Below the pieces are notes generated by a model that had not been told where the DNA came from, did not search any database, and saw only the letters and a program-made list of their open reading frames with translations. A program made the translations under genes and the position numbers. DNA of 32,920 bases from CAYZPB01 sp964480445 (GTDB taxonomy: Bacteria; Bacillota; Bacilli; Tepidibacillales; Tepidibacillaceae): NCBI GenBank assembly GCA_964480445.1, contig CAYZPB010000004.1, forward strand, positions 1-32,920. The letters are read 5' to 3'. Positions 1 through 9,676 of the stretch are shown here, in pieces. Numbering within the stretch: position 1 is the first letter of the stretch; every line of letters starts with the position of its first letter.

Positions 1-121
1 ATATTATAAAAGCAGCAACTAATATAATTATAAATAATAATATAATAATTTTTTTCTTTTTTTTCTTTTTATTACGTTTGCTGCGACTTGCATATTCTTG
101 TCTATTATAACTAGCTTCCAC
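1..121 (-). CDS. ftsQ: FtsQ/DivIB cell division protein, N-terminal fragment
   Basis: Only the first 40 codons lie in the window; the rest is beyond the left edge. From a GTG start at 121 (AGGGATGG about 6 bases upstream) the product has a short polar cytoplasmic tail. A lysine run follows at residues 18-24, then a very hydrophobic Ile/Leu/Phe segment from residue 25. This is the N-terminal layout of FtsQ/DivIB: small basic cytoplasmic tail, one membrane helix, then an external POTRA domain (not visible here). It follows murB by 53 bases on the same strand, the usual place for divIB/ftsQ at the end of a dcw cluster. In the family it forms a complex with FtsL and DivIC at the septum. The identification rests on position and membrane topology, not on conserved residues. 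Confidence 0.72.
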   Translation of the reverse strand, partial: MEASYNRQEYASRSKRNKKKKKKKIIILLFIIILVAAFII

Positions 122-174
122 CCGTATCCATCCCTACAGAAAATGTAATTGTCACAATTATAACATTCATAACT

Positions 175-1089
175 CTAATTGCAAAACTCAAAATCCCCTA
201 CCATTTCAACCTCAGTCTCTAATCTAATTCCGTGTTTTTTAAATACTTCAGATCTAATGTGATTAATCAACCAGCAAATATCTTGAGCAGTTGCAGAGCC
301 CGTGTTAACGATGAAGTTTGCATGTTTTGTAGAAATCTCTGCACCTCCTCTAGTCTTACCCTTAAGCCCGAGATCTTCAATAAGTTGCCCAACAAAAACC
401 TGGTCGGGATTTTTAAATACACTACCCGCAGTAGCTAAGCCAATTGGTTGGGACTTCCTACGGCGTTCGTTATAGCTTGTCATTTTCGACTTGATCCCTT
501 CTTCTTGAGCCACTGTAAGCATAAAATTCGCAGATAGAAGAATTGCTTTCTGCTGTCTTAGCTCTGAGTCACGGTAGGAGAACTGGAAATCCTGCTTAGC
601 CCATGTCTCTATAGCACCAGTCGCAGTAACAACTTCTGCATCTAGCAATATATCTGAAATCTCAGCGCTATGTGCACCAGTGTTCATCGCTACTGCTCCC
701 CCAACTGTTCCGGGAATCCCACAAGCAAATTCCAAGCCCGCTAAACCATGTTCTAACGCAAACCAAGCCAGTTTTGCTAAAGAATAATTGGCCTCGACCG
801 TAATAATTCTATCTTTGATACTAATTTCTCTAAAATCGTTAGTGAGAGTAATTATTGCACCACGATAACCAGAGTCGCTTACTAGTAGATTTGAGCCGTT
901 GCCGATTACCTTCCATTCAACCTGAAAAGAATTCAAAATCTTTAAAGTGGTAACTAGCTCTGTTCGATTAGCTGGTAGAACTAGAGCATCAGCAGGTCCC
1001 CCAACACGCCAGGTGGTATGCCGAGCCAAAGCTTCGTCTATATAAAACTGAATATTATTTAGCTCTAATTCTTTCACCCATGGATACAT
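175..1089 (-). CDS. murB: UDP-N-acetylenolpyruvoylglucosamine reductase MurB
   Basis: FAD- and NADPH-dependent reductase that turns UDP-GlcNAc-enolpyruvate into UDP-MurNAc in the cytoplasm. The 304 residues match the length of the short Gram-positive MurB type. Visible motifs are WRVGGPADAL (27-36) and GNGSNLLVSD (63-72) for FAD binding, GIPGTVGGAVAMNTGAH (124-140), SYRDSEL (171-177) with the catalytic Arg173, AGSVFKNP (221-228) with the proton-donor Ser223, and ETEVEMVG near the C-terminus with the expected catalytic Glu293. The ATG is preceded by AGGTGAG, which overlaps the murG stop codon, so the two are translationally close (8 bases between stop and start). Second-to-last gene of the dcw operon seen here, upstream of ftsQ. 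Confidence 0.97.
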   Translation of the reverse strand: MYPWVKELELNNIQFYIDEALARHTTWRVGGPADALVLPANRTELVTTLKILNSFQVEWKVIGNGSNLLVSDSGYRGAIITLTNDFREISIKDRIITVEANYSLAKLAWFALEHGLAGLEFACGIPGTVGGAVAMNTGAHSAEISDILLDAEVVTATGAIETWAKQDFQFSYRDSELRQQKAILLSANFMLTVAQEEGIKSKMTSYNERRRKSQPIGLATAGSVFKNPDQVFVGQLIEDLGLKGKTRGGAEISTKHANFIVNTGSATAQDICWLINHIRSEVFKKHGIRLETEVEMVGDFEFCN

Positions 1090-1097
1090 AATCTCAC

Positions 1098-2195
1098 CTA
1101 TTTCTTCAGTAAACTTTCAAGCTCTTGGTAGATTCGCCTAGAAGCATCGCAAATACCGAGCTCTCGTGCATTAACACTGTATGTCTCGTGGTTGATCAGT
1201 AAATAATCAATTGACTCTTCTAATAATTTTACAGTTAAATCCTTCTCCCTCACAACCATCGCCGCTCCATGTTCTTCTAACCATTGCGCATTTTTTAGCT
1301 GATGATTATTTGTTACATATGGTGAAGGTATTAGAATCGCAGGTAGCCCTAAAGCTGTGATTTCTGCCATAGTTGTTGCACCAGCACGACTAATTAAAAT
1401 AGTCGTAGCCTTTAAGATTTCTGACATATTATAAAGATAAGGGTATAATGCAAGATTACTTGGCAATTTTGCATAGCGCTCCTTAAGCTGGGCTAAGACA
1501 TCTTCATAATTAACTGCGCCAGTAACAAGGACATAGTGCTCTGATTCCCGGCTTTCAATCTGGGGAATTAGTTCGACTATTACCTGATTAATTGGCATCG
1601 CACCTCTGCTACCGCCAAAAATCAGAATGATTTTCTTATCCTGCTCAATCTCCAAAAATTGATAAGCATTTTTAGCATCAGCTAAGATTACTTCAGAAGA
1701 TATTGGATTCCCTGTGAGAACAACTTTTGCCGCATTTTTAAAATGCTTGCGAGATCCTTCCAGGCTAATACCAATTGTATCTACATGGCGAGCCAGAAAG
1801 TTATTAGTTAAGCCAGGTACAATATTTTGTTCATGTAAGAAGGTTGGCACTTTAAGTTTTGACGCAGCGTAAAGAACTGGAGCACAGACATAACCACCTG
1901 TGCCGACCACTACATCCGGTTGGAAATTTCTAATATAAGCCTTGGAACGAGCGACAGCCCTGAAAAATTTCTTAGTTGTACGGAAGTTATAAGTAGTTAG
2001 CTTACGTCTAAAACCTTGAACCTCAATCTCTTTAAAGGGAATTCCTTCACGTTTAATTAAGTCACTCTCTAAACCATTAGCAGTCCCTATGTATAAAAAT
2101 TCTGAATTCGGTTGCTGCCGTTTAATTTCTTCTATTATTGCTAGAGCTGGATAGATGTGTCCACCTGTTCCACCACCTGAAATTATTACTCGCAT
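1098..2195 (-). CDS. murG: Lipid II synthase MurG (GlcNAc transferase)
   Basis: Membrane-associated GT-B glycosyltransferase that adds GlcNAc from UDP-GlcNAc to lipid I, giving lipid II. It is 365 residues long, normal for the family. The N-terminal glycine-rich loop SGGGTGGHIYPA (6-17) binds the lipid-linked acceptor phosphate. HEQNIVPGLTN and GGSRGA (the second Rossmann domain) follow. ISRAGATTMAEI and the later PSPYVTNNHQLKNA form the UDP-GlcNAc pocket. Its ATG lies 22 bases after the murD stop, with GGGGATGA as ribosome binding site. In many Bacillota ftsW/spoVE sits between murD and murG; here nothing does. Confidence 0.97.
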   Translation of the reverse strand: MRVIISGGGTGGHIYPALAIIEEIKRQQPNSEFLYIGTANGLESDLIKREGIPFKEIEVQGFRRKLTTYNFRTTKKFFRAVARSKAYIRNFQPDVVVGTGGYVCAPVLYAASKLKVPTFLHEQNIVPGLTNNFLARHVDTIGISLEGSRKHFKNAAKVVLTGNPISSEVILADAKNAYQFLEIEQDKKIILIFGGSRGAMPINQVIVELIPQIESRESEHYVLVTGAVNYEDVLAQLKERYAKLPSNLALYPYLYNMSEILKATTILISRAGATTMAEITALGLPAILIPSPYVTNNHQLKNAQWLEEHGAAMVVREKDLTVKLLEESIDYLLINHETYSVNARELGICDASRRIYQELESLLKK

Positions 2196-2217
2196 CTAAA
2201 TCATCCCCTGTGTTAAT

Positions 2218-3594
2218 TTAATTGTAGTTTTGCCAAACGAGCTCTTTAAATAAATTACCGCGTTCTTCAAAGGAACTAAACATGTCCCAGCTCGCCGCTG
2301 CTGGGGAGAACAAAATATTATCTCCAGCATGGGCCAACTTAATCGCAAGTTCTACAGCTTTTTCCAACCGATCAACAATGTGAATCTCCTTAACACCAGC
2401 AGCTCGTCCTACCTGTGCAAGCTCTTCTGCTGTTTCACCATAAACCACGAGTACCTTAACAGAACTGCTAAAATACTCGGTTAAGTCGGTAAAGCCAATC
2501 CCACGATCTAAACCGCCAGCAATTAAAATTACTTTTCCCTCAAAAAACTCTAAGGCAGTAATCGTTGCTTGTACATTGGTAGATTTAGAATCATTATAAA
2601 ACGATATATTATTTTTTGTGCTCAGCACATATTCTATTCGATGCTCAACGCCCATGAAACTGCGCAAAACTGCGCGGATTGTTTCGAAATCGGCACCGGC
2701 TAAACGAGTTGCAATTATTGCAGCTAGTAAGTTTTCTAAATGCGCCCCACGCATCCGAGTCTCAGTTAAATTTATAATCTTAACCGGACCGTTAACATCA
2801 ATATAGTATACCGACCCTTCCTCAATATAGGCACCTTGAGCAATTGAGTTACGACCTGTGGTCGAGAAATAATATTTCTGTGCTTTAACATTTTTGCTGA
2901 TTTCTCTACAAAGGCGACAATCATTATTAAAAATTGCATAATCATCTTCAGTCTGATTAGCAAATAAATTACCTTTAGCTATTATGTAATCTTCGATTCC
3001 ATTATGGTAATCAAGGTGTGTTGGGTAGATATTCAATAGAATAGCAATCTGTGGATGAAAATTAATGGTACCCTTTAATTGAAAAGAACTAAGCTCAGCA
3101 ACTAGAAACTTATCGGCAGAAATCTCTCGAGCCTCTCCAGCTAAAACAGTACCAATATTGCCAGCTACTATAGCCTTCTGCTTCGAATAGTTCAAGATTT
3201 CACCAATTAATGTTGTCGTAGTCGTCTTTCCATTTGAACCAGTAATACCAATTATTGGTGCTGCTGATAATTCACCCGCTAATTCTATCTCTGTTATCAC
3301 AGGGACTCCAAGCTCTAACGCTCGCTCCACTAGGGGGTTATTATAAGGTACTCCTGGGTTTTTTACTAGCAAAAAATAGCTCGCGTCTAGCAGTTGAACA
3401 GGCGCCTCACCAGTCTGTACAGTAATTCCCAGCTTTTCTAATTCCTCTTGCTCTAGAGTTGACTCTTTTGCGTCATAGACTATCAGCTCGGCGCCGGCAG
3501 CTGCAAGAATTTTGGCAATAGCGGTACCACTTTTTGCAAGTCCTAGGACCATTATTTTTTTACCCATATATTTATTAACAAATTTATCCCACAT
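2218..3594 (-). CDS. murD: UDP-N-acetylmuramoylalanine--D-glutamate ligase MurD
   Basis: Cytoplasmic ATP-dependent Mur ligase adding D-Glu to UDP-MurNAc-L-Ala. 458 residues. The N-terminal Rossmann-like UDP-binding domain starts VLGLAKSGTA (residues 17-26). The central ATPase domain has the P-loop GITGSNGKTTTTT (near 115-127), LSSFQL, and the nucleotide-domain signature HRIEYV. The C-terminal domain carries YNDSKSTNVQAT and GGLDRG, all typical of MurD rather than MurC, E or F. Its ATG overlaps the mraY stop by one base (TAATG), a tight coupling that supports this start. Confidence 0.97.
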   Translation of the reverse strand: MWDKFVNKYMGKKIMVLGLAKSGTAIAKILAAAGAELIVYDAKESTLEQEELEKLGITVQTGEAPVQLLDASYFLLVKNPGVPYNNPLVERALELGVPVITEIELAGELSAAPIIGITGSNGKTTTTTLIGEILNYSKQKAIVAGNIGTVLAGEAREISADKFLVAELSSFQLKGTINFHPQIAILLNIYPTHLDYHNGIEDYIIAKGNLFANQTEDDYAIFNNDCRLCREISKNVKAQKYYFSTTGRNSIAQGAYIEEGSVYYIDVNGPVKIINLTETRMRGAHLENLLAAIIATRLAGADFETIRAVLRSFMGVEHRIEYVLSTKNNISFYNDSKSTNVQATITALEFFEGKVILIAGGLDRGIGFTDLTEYFSSSVKVLVVYGETAEELAQVGRAAGVKEIHIVDRLEKAVELAIKLAHAGDNILFSPAAASWDMFSSFEERGNLFKELVWQNYN

Positions 3595-4556
3595 TACACT
3601 AACACCCCAATCGCAAGACCGGTCAAGGCAAAAACTAAGCTAACGCCCCAAAACACTAATACCACTTTCCACTCTGACCATCCCGATAATTCAAAGTGGT
3701 GATGAATTGGACTCATCTTAAAGACCCTTCTTCCTTTTCTTTGGAAGAAGTAAACCTGTATAATAACTGAGAGCGTTTCTATTACGTATAGACCACCGAT
3801 GATGATAAGGAGCAACTCAGTTTTTGTTAAGATTGCAACCGTAACAAGTGCTCCGCCAATCGCCAAAGACCCTGTATCACCCATGAATATTTTAGCTGGG
3901 TGCCGATTGAAGATTAAAAAACCAACTAAGGCACCTATCATGGCAGCTGTAAAAATTGTGATATCATACTGCGTGGTAAAAACACTAATTACTAGGTAAG
4001 CTAGAAAAGAGATTATAGAACTTCCTGCTAGCAGGCCATCTAGACCATCTGTCAAATTTACTGCATTGACAAAGCCTACGATCCAAAAAATTATAAAAGG
4101 CCAATAAAACCAGCCAAAATCGATGCCTAATGAAGTCCCTGGTATGTAGACATTCTGGTCGAAGTTCTGAAGATATAAAAATATACATAGTATAATTGCA
4201 ATTACTATTTGCCCACCAAACTTCTGCTTAGCGCTTATCCCATTATTATCTTTTCGCGCAATAATTAGGACATCATCTAAAAATCCTAATAAGGCAAAAC
4301 CAAAGGTAGCAATTAGCAATATTTTAATATTAAAAGAGAGTGGAACAAAAATAACTACTGTAGCTAGCAGCGATACCAATATCATTAAACCACCCAAAGT
4401 TGGGGTACCCTCTTTCTTCAGATGTTCCTGTGGCCCATCGTCACGTATTAACTGCCCAATATTATATTTGCGAAGTAGTGGAATCATGATTAATCCAACA
4501 ATAAAAGCAATTACAAATGCAGTGAATATCGTTATTAAGATAACTTTTAAATCCAT
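3594..4556 (-). CDS. mraY: Phospho-MurNAc-pentapeptide transferase MraY
   Basis: Integral membrane enzyme that transfers phospho-MurNAc-pentapeptide to undecaprenyl phosphate, forming lipid I. The 320 residues hold about ten hydrophobic helices. Family motifs are present in order: GTPTLGG (50-56), FLDDV in the DD active-site motif, NAVNLTDGLDGLLAG with the catalytic Asp-rich loop, FNRHPAKIFMGDTGSLAIGG, and the Mg/nucleotide HHH motif in SPIHHHFELSGWSE near the C-terminus. It lies 20 bases after murF and overlaps murD by one base. This is the standard dcw order murF-mraY-murD. Confidence 0.98.
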   Translation of the reverse strand: MDLKVILITIFTAFVIAFIVGLIMIPLLRKYNIGQLIRDDGPQEHLKKEGTPTLGGLMILVSLLATVVIFVPLSFNIKILLIATFGFALLGFLDDVLIIARKDNNGISAKQKFGGQIVIAIILCIFLYLQNFDQNVYIPGTSLGIDFGWFYWPFIIFWIVGFVNAVNLTDGLDGLLAGSSIISFLAYLVISVFTTQYDITIFTAAMIGALVGFLIFNRHPAKIFMGDTGSLAIGGALVTVAILTKTELLLIIIGGLYVIETLSVIIQVYFFQRKGRRVFKMSPIHHHFELSGWSEWKVVLVFWGVSLVFALTGLAIGVLV

Positions 4557-4576
4557 GTTGTCTTATCTCCCAGTCT

Positions 4577-5950
4577 TTATTTTTGTAATAACAATTCTAC
4601 TATTCTTTCTAATCTGTTCCCGCGTGAACCTTTAAGCAAAATCGCTCGCTTTCCTATTTTTCTTTTATCTAGGATACTAACAATCTCTTCAATAGAATCT
4701 GCCCTTTTCACATTGCGTATACCAATACGGTTCTGTAAAGCACCAACAATAACTTCCTCAGCGAAGTCGCCAATTACAATCAGGTAATCGATTTTTAACT
4801 CTGCCGCTAAACGACCAATCTCATAATGATATTTTTCCGCTGCTGCACCCAATTCTAACATATCACCAAGTACAGCGATTTTATATTTGTAGTTATCTAG
4901 TGAGGCAAGCAATTCAAGGCTGCAGCGCATTGAAGTTGGACTAGCATTGTAAGCATCATTTAAAATTATGGACTCTTCATCTATTTTTATTAGCTCCAGC
5001 CGCATACCACTTAACTGGATTTTCGCCAAACCCGCCTTAATCATATTCTGATTAATATTTAATCGTTTTGCAAGTTCAATCGCCATCAGCGCGTTAACCG
5101 CATTATGCACGCCCATTAAGGGCAGCTGATATTCGTCACCATTAATATCTGTAAAGTTAAGCTGGGCATGTTCGTTTTCACTTACATCTACTATGTAATT
5201 ATCATTTTTTTTCGAGCGCCCTACCCATATAATATTTCTTAAATTAAGCTTCGCTACCTTTTCTCGGACCAGTTCCTGATCTCCCGGCAAAATTGCAAAG
5301 CCATCATTAGTTAGCCCTTGCAAAATCTCTAGCTTAGCCTCGGCTATTCGTTCTTCCGTACCCAGAAATTCAATGTGCGACTCGCCCACATTAGTTAAAA
5401 TCACATGATTAGGTAATGCAATTTTTGTCAGAAGTGCAATTTCCCCAACTTGGTTCATTCCCATCTCTACAACTAGTACCTCTGTCGCAGTAGGCATCGA
5501 AAGAATTGTTAAAGGAAGGCCAATATGATTATTTAAATTGCCCCTCGTGCTATGTACCTTATATTGCTCAGCCAAAATCGCAGCCAGAATATCCTTAGTT
5601 GTTGTTTTGCCATTACTACCAGTTATACCTATAACAATCGGATTAACCTTTTTTCGATAATATTGAGCAAGCTTTTGCATAGCAGTCAGTGGGTCCGCAA
5701 CCATAATTAGTGGAATTGATATATCAGAAATAGCTTGATCCTTGCTCCAGAGGCTAGCAGTAGCAGCCGCAGAAATCACATCGGAAATAAAGTCATGCCC
5801 ATCATAGTTAGCACCTATTAGTGGTATAAATAGATCTCCTTTGCTAATATTGCGTGAATCACTACTAACACCAGTAATAATCCGCTCTTCCTCAGCGTTA
5901 AGCAGTTGCCCATCAACTGCCTCTGCTATCTCTTTAAGTGTTAATCTCAT
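4577..5950 (-). CDS. murF: UDP-MurNAc-tripeptide D-Ala-D-Ala ligase MurF
   Basis: Cytoplasmic ATP-dependent ligase that adds D-Ala-D-Ala to the UDP-MurNAc-tripeptide, completing the soluble pentapeptide precursor. 457 residues. Visible are the N-terminal substrate-binding domain with SSDSRNISKGDLFIPL (29-44), the P-loop GITGSNGKTTTKDIL, the TRGNLNNHIGLPLT signature that separates MurF from other Mur ligases, and in the C-terminal half NDAYNASPTSMRCSLE. The start ATG overlaps the murE stop (ATGA) and is preceded by AAGGAGACG inside murE, so translation is coupled. Having murF next to murE is common in Clostridia-type and Gram-negative clusters; Bacillus subtilis has it elsewhere. Confidence 0.97.
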   Translation of the reverse strand: MRLTLKEIAEAVDGQLLNAEEERIITGVSSDSRNISKGDLFIPLIGANYDGHDFISDVISAAATASLWSKDQAISDISIPLIMVADPLTAMQKLAQYYRKKVNPIVIGITGSNGKTTTKDILAAILAEQYKVHSTRGNLNNHIGLPLTILSMPTATEVLVVEMGMNQVGEIALLTKIALPNHVILTNVGESHIEFLGTEERIAEAKLEILQGLTNDGFAILPGDQELVREKVAKLNLRNIIWVGRSKKNDNYIVDVSENEHAQLNFTDINGDEYQLPLMGVHNAVNALMAIELAKRLNINQNMIKAGLAKIQLSGMRLELIKIDEESIILNDAYNASPTSMRCSLELLASLDNYKYKIAVLGDMLELGAAAEKYHYEIGRLAAELKIDYLIVIGDFAEEVIVGALQNRIGIRNVKRADSIEEIVSILDKRKIGKRAILLKGSRGNRLERIVELLLQK

Positions 5951-7425
5951 TTAAATCGTCTCCTTAAGGCTGAAAGTGCTACCTCGCGATCATCAAAATC
6001 AATAACCTGATTAGCAAGTATCTGGTAGTCTTCATGTCCCTTACCAGCAATCACAATTGAATCACCAGGGTTAGCCTCATTAATTGCAAATTCTATAGCT
6101 GCTCTGCGATCTGTAATCGCTATATATCTGCTTTTGTCCTTCGTAATCTCTTTAATACCTTCAACAATTTCAAGAATAATCTTTTCGGGGTCCTCCGTTC
6201 GTGGATTATCTGATGTAACCACTGCAATGTCGCTTCCTGCAAGCGCCTCTTTACCCATTAGGGGACGTTTTGTCTTGTCCCGATCACCACCGGCACCAAA
6301 CACACAGTAAAGTCTTCCCTCAGTAATCTCTCGCGCCGCCCTTAACACATTCTCTAGCCCATCTGGCGAGTGTGCATAATCGACTATTACACTGAAACCC
6401 CAATCGCCCTCAACAAGTTCAAAACGACCGCGAACGTTAACAATTTGCTCAATACTACTAATTATTGCTGCCAAAGGAATCTGTTCAACTAATCCGACAG
6501 CAATTGCTGCTAAGGCATTATAAACATTAAATTTGCCAATCATTTTTAAGTTGACTTCTTGAGAGCCGGCATAGCTATCTATTTGAAAGGAAGTTCCATT
6601 AGCTGTAACCTTAATCTCTTTTGCTCGTATATCCGCAGCCTGGTCAATACCATAGGTTACTGTCTCAGCAGCAGTGCTCTTCAGAAGATGTTCACTTATT
6701 GGATCATCGGCATTAATAACTGCAAATTTATGTTTGCTAAAATAACTATTTCCGAGTTGTGCAAAAAGTAAGGTTTTTGCCTCCATATACTTTTCCATCG
6801 TACCATGAAAGTCTAAGTGGTCCTGGGTGAAGTTGGTAAAGACTGCTACATCAAAGTCTATCCCTCGAACACGTCCCAGCTCTAGGGCGTGTGATGAAAC
6901 CTCCATCGATACATATTCAACTCCAGCATCAAACATCCGCGCGAGACTATCGTTCATTTTTAGAATGTCTGGTGTAGTATTTTCTAGTAGCTCTGCTTCT
7001 CCAGCTATCACCATTTGAATAGTGCCAATTAAACCTGTCACTTTTTCATGATCATTTAGTATCTGATCGATTAGATGGGTTGTAGTCGTTTTACCATTTG
7101 TTCCGGTAACGCCTATTAAACGAAGCCTCTCTGAGGGGTAGTTATAAAACTTCGCAGCAATGATAGCTAATGCTCTCCGACTATTAGGCACGATAATCTG
7201 TGGGACATCAATTGCTAGTACCCTTTCACACAGCAGTGCACTTGCGCCATCTTCTACAGCTTTAGTCGCATAGTCGTGTCCATCCACAAGATGCCCTGGT
7301 AAGCAGACAAATAAATCTCCCCGTTTTGTTATACGGGAATCAACACAGATATTATTTATCTCGATATTGATGTCTCCATATACTTTATAAATATTTAAGG
7401 ATGCGAGTAAGGCTGTTAATCTCAT
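5947..7425 (-). CDS. murE: UDP-MurNAc-tripeptide synthetase MurE (meso-DAP type)
   Basis: Mur ligase adding the third amino acid of the stem peptide. The UDP-binding N-domain holds VDSRITKRGDLFVCLPG; the P-loop is GVTGTNGKTTTTHL. The C-terminal domain contains SDNPRTEDPE. The DNPR motif is the known meso-diaminopimelate specificity signature (lysine-type enzymes differ there), so the cell wall is predicted to be mDAP type. A GTG at 7434 gives three more residues but has no good ribosome site. The ATG at 7425 has GAGGTG five to six bases upstream, so I chose it (492 residues). It follows the PBP gene by 57 bases and overlaps murF by 4. Confidence 0.96.
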   Translation of the reverse strand: MRLTALLASLNIYKVYGDINIEINNICVDSRITKRGDLFVCLPGHLVDGHDYATKAVEDGASALLCERVLAIDVPQIIVPNSRRALAIIAAKFYNYPSERLRLIGVTGTNGKTTTTHLIDQILNDHEKVTGLIGTIQMVIAGEAELLENTTPDILKMNDSLARMFDAGVEYVSMEVSSHALELGRVRGIDFDVAVFTNFTQDHLDFHGTMEKYMEAKTLLFAQLGNSYFSKHKFAVINADDPISEHLLKSTAAETVTYGIDQAADIRAKEIKVTANGTSFQIDSYAGSQEVNLKMIGKFNVYNALAAIAVGLVEQIPLAAIISSIEQIVNVRGRFELVEGDWGFSVIVDYAHSPDGLENVLRAAREITEGRLYCVFGAGGDRDKTKRPLMGKEALAGSDIAVVTSDNPRTEDPEKIILEIVEGIKEITKDKSRYIAITDRRAAIEFAINEANPGDSIVIAGKGHEDYQILANQVIDFDDREVALSALRRRFK

Positions 7426-7482
7426 GTTTTTCACCTCAGTAACAATAATAATTAATTATATCGCTTTTCTTCATTATTATCG

Positions 7483-9627
7483 TTAATCTTCATTATTTAT
7501 ATTCACTTGTTCTTCTTTAATAGTTTTAGATGCATCTTCCAGAAATAAAACCATCTTGCCACCATTATACGTGTTACCATATGATAAACTCTGGCTCACA
7601 ACATAACCTGAGCCATGAAAGGTACAATCAATGTTAAGCACCATACAGTATTCTAATGCTTCACGCAAGGACATGCCAGTTAAGTCGGCAATTACATACT
7701 GATTCTCAGGTACCGTAATCAAATAAAAATTAGACCCTTTAGCAACAGTTGAACCGACTAGTGGATATTGCCTAATGATTTTATCACCATCGCCAATAAC
7801 GATTGGTTTTAATCCAGCACCTGCAATTTTACTTGAAGCATTAGCTACAGCTTCCCCGCTGTAATCCTTCAACTGAATTGCATTTTCATTCTTGTTGACT
7901 GAATTATTGTTTGTCTTGTTTACGGGAACTTTCATATAACGTAAGCTATTTTGCATTATTTCAGTGAAGATTGGTGCTGCGATTGTACTACCATAATAAG
8001 CAGTACCGACTTGTGGCTCGTCAACAATTACATAAACTAATAATTCAGGCGCATGAGATGGTGCATAGCCAATAAAAGAAGCAATATAAGCACCAGATAA
8101 ATAATTGCCGTCTTTGCCAACTTTCTGAGCAGTTCCAGTTTTCCCTGCCACATTATAGCCCTCTATGTAGCCGGCCTTATTACCGAAATTAACAGACTCC
8201 TCCAGAATTGAGCTTACCTGCCTTGCGGTCTTTTCCGATATAATGCGCTCCTGTGAATCGTAGTTAAATGTTTCGATTAGTTCCCCTGTATTAGCATCTT
8301 TAATTCCTGTGGCAAGATGTGGTGTCACTGAATATCCTCCATTTGCTAATATCGAAGTAGCTTTTACCATCTGCATTGGGGTTACTGCTATTCCTTGTCC
8401 AAAAGTAGTTGTCGCCACATCTAAGGGATATCTTTGACTTTCACCTTTAACCATGCCAGTTGCTTCATTCTTTAAGTCAATCCCAGTTTTGTGGCCAAAA
8501 CCAAAATCATCAATGTAAGAAAAAAGTTGTTCTGTACTAAGCATCTCATACCCAAGTTTAACGAAAGCGACATTACTTGAGCGGTATGTTCCCTCAAGAT
8601 AAGTTATCTCGCCCCAACCGACTCCATTATTTGGATCTTGAATTACCCCTCCTGGCACTTCGATTTTACCAGACATAAATGTATCATTAGGTTTAAAAAG
8701 TCCCTCTTCAATTGCTGCTGCAAGAGTAAATATCTTAAAGGTAGAGCCTGGCTCAAAGTTATAATTGATTGTCAGATCATTATAATCTGCAATATCCCAG
8801 TATTTATTCAAGTCAAAGTTTGGCCGCGTTGCCTGTCCAAGTATTTCACCAGTGTTCGGATCCGCAACAATGGCAATCATATTTTTGGGATTATACAGCT
8901 CCTGGGCATTATCTAAAGCCTGTTCAATGTATTGTTGAATTGTATTATCAAAAGTTGTAACCAGATGATTACCATTGACTGCTGGCTCGAAAAGAATCTC
9001 TCCCGCTGGCAAACTATATCCTTTCAGATCCTCTTGGACATTTAATTGTCCCTGTTTACCTCTTAAATAATCATCATAATAGTTCTCCAGACCCATGACA
9101 GCTTGGTTATCATAATTAACAAAGCCAATCGTATGAGAAGCAAAAGTATCAAATGGATAATAACGTTTATTCTCCTCGCGAAGAACAATCCCTGGTATCT
9201 TCAGCTCTCTAATTTGATCAGCTTGTTCCTTAGTAATTTTCCAGCCTCCCGGTCTAATCTCAACCTGATACGCATCTCTTGTTAACAAAGAAATGATTGA
9301 ACCCTCCGTCATGTTAAGAATCGGTGATAGCTGTTGTGCTACGGAAACTGGGTCAGTTATCCTGGCGGGATTATTCTTAGCAAGTATTGCAATCACTGTA
9401 TAAGCATGGATATTATGACCCAGCCTTGTTGCATTGCGATCATAAATTGTACCCCGTTCAGGTTCTAGTACGTAGCTATTATTCCAGTTGTTTGCTGCCT
9501 GCTCCCGATATCTAGTTGCATTAATTGTCTGAATCAAAAATGTATTGATCAACAATAAAAAAAAGATAATAGTAATTATTACACCTATTAATAATGAACG
9601 TCGTCTTATTCTCTTGGCGCAATCCAT
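7483..9627 (-). CDS. pbpB: Division/sporulation class B penicillin-binding protein with two PASTA domains
   Basis: Septal transpeptidase crosslinking peptidoglycan outside the membrane. A short basic cytoplasmic tail and one membrane helix (about residues 10-32) come first, then a dimerization domain starting at EPERGTIYDRN. The transpeptidase domain has catalytic GSTFK (Ser near 295), the SSN motif (near 350-352) and KTGTAQ (Lys near 496). Two PASTA repeats fill roughly residues 585-705. About 714 residues with two PASTA repeats is closer to PBP2B (FtsI/PbpB) than to SpoVD, which usually has one, but either name is possible because only one such gene is in this cluster. The ATG at 9627 with AGAGGTGA upstream is preferred over the GTG at 9636. 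It sits between ftsL and murE. Confidence 0.93.
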   Translation of the reverse strand: MDCAKRIRRRSLLIGVIITIIFFLLLINTFLIQTINATRYREQAANNWNNSYVLEPERGTIYDRNATRLGHNIHAYTVIAILAKNNPARITDPVSVAQQLSPILNMTEGSIISLLTRDAYQVEIRPGGWKITKEQADQIRELKIPGIVLREENKRYYPFDTFASHTIGFVNYDNQAVMGLENYYDDYLRGKQGQLNVQEDLKGYSLPAGEILFEPAVNGNHLVTTFDNTIQQYIEQALDNAQELYNPKNMIAIVADPNTGEILGQATRPNFDLNKYWDIADYNDLTINYNFEPGSTFKIFTLAAAIEEGLFKPNDTFMSGKIEVPGGVIQDPNNGVGWGEITYLEGTYRSSNVAFVKLGYEMLSTEQLFSYIDDFGFGHKTGIDLKNEATGMVKGESQRYPLDVATTTFGQGIAVTPMQMVKATSILANGGYSVTPHLATGIKDANTGELIETFNYDSQERIISEKTARQVSSILEESVNFGNKAGYIEGYNVAGKTGTAQKVGKDGNYLSGAYIASFIGYAPSHAPELLVYVIVDEPQVGTAYYGSTIAAPIFTEIMQNSLRYMKVPVNKTNNNSVNKNENAIQLKDYSGEAVANASSKIAGAGLKPIVIGDGDKIIRQYPLVGSTVAKGSNFYLITVPENQYVIADLTGMSLREALEYCMVLNIDCTFHGSGYVVSQSLSYGNTYNGGKMVLFLEDASKTIKEEQVNINNED

Positions 9628-9676
9628 TATTATCACCTCTTAATAATTTCTATTATCTCTATTTATCTTTAATAAA

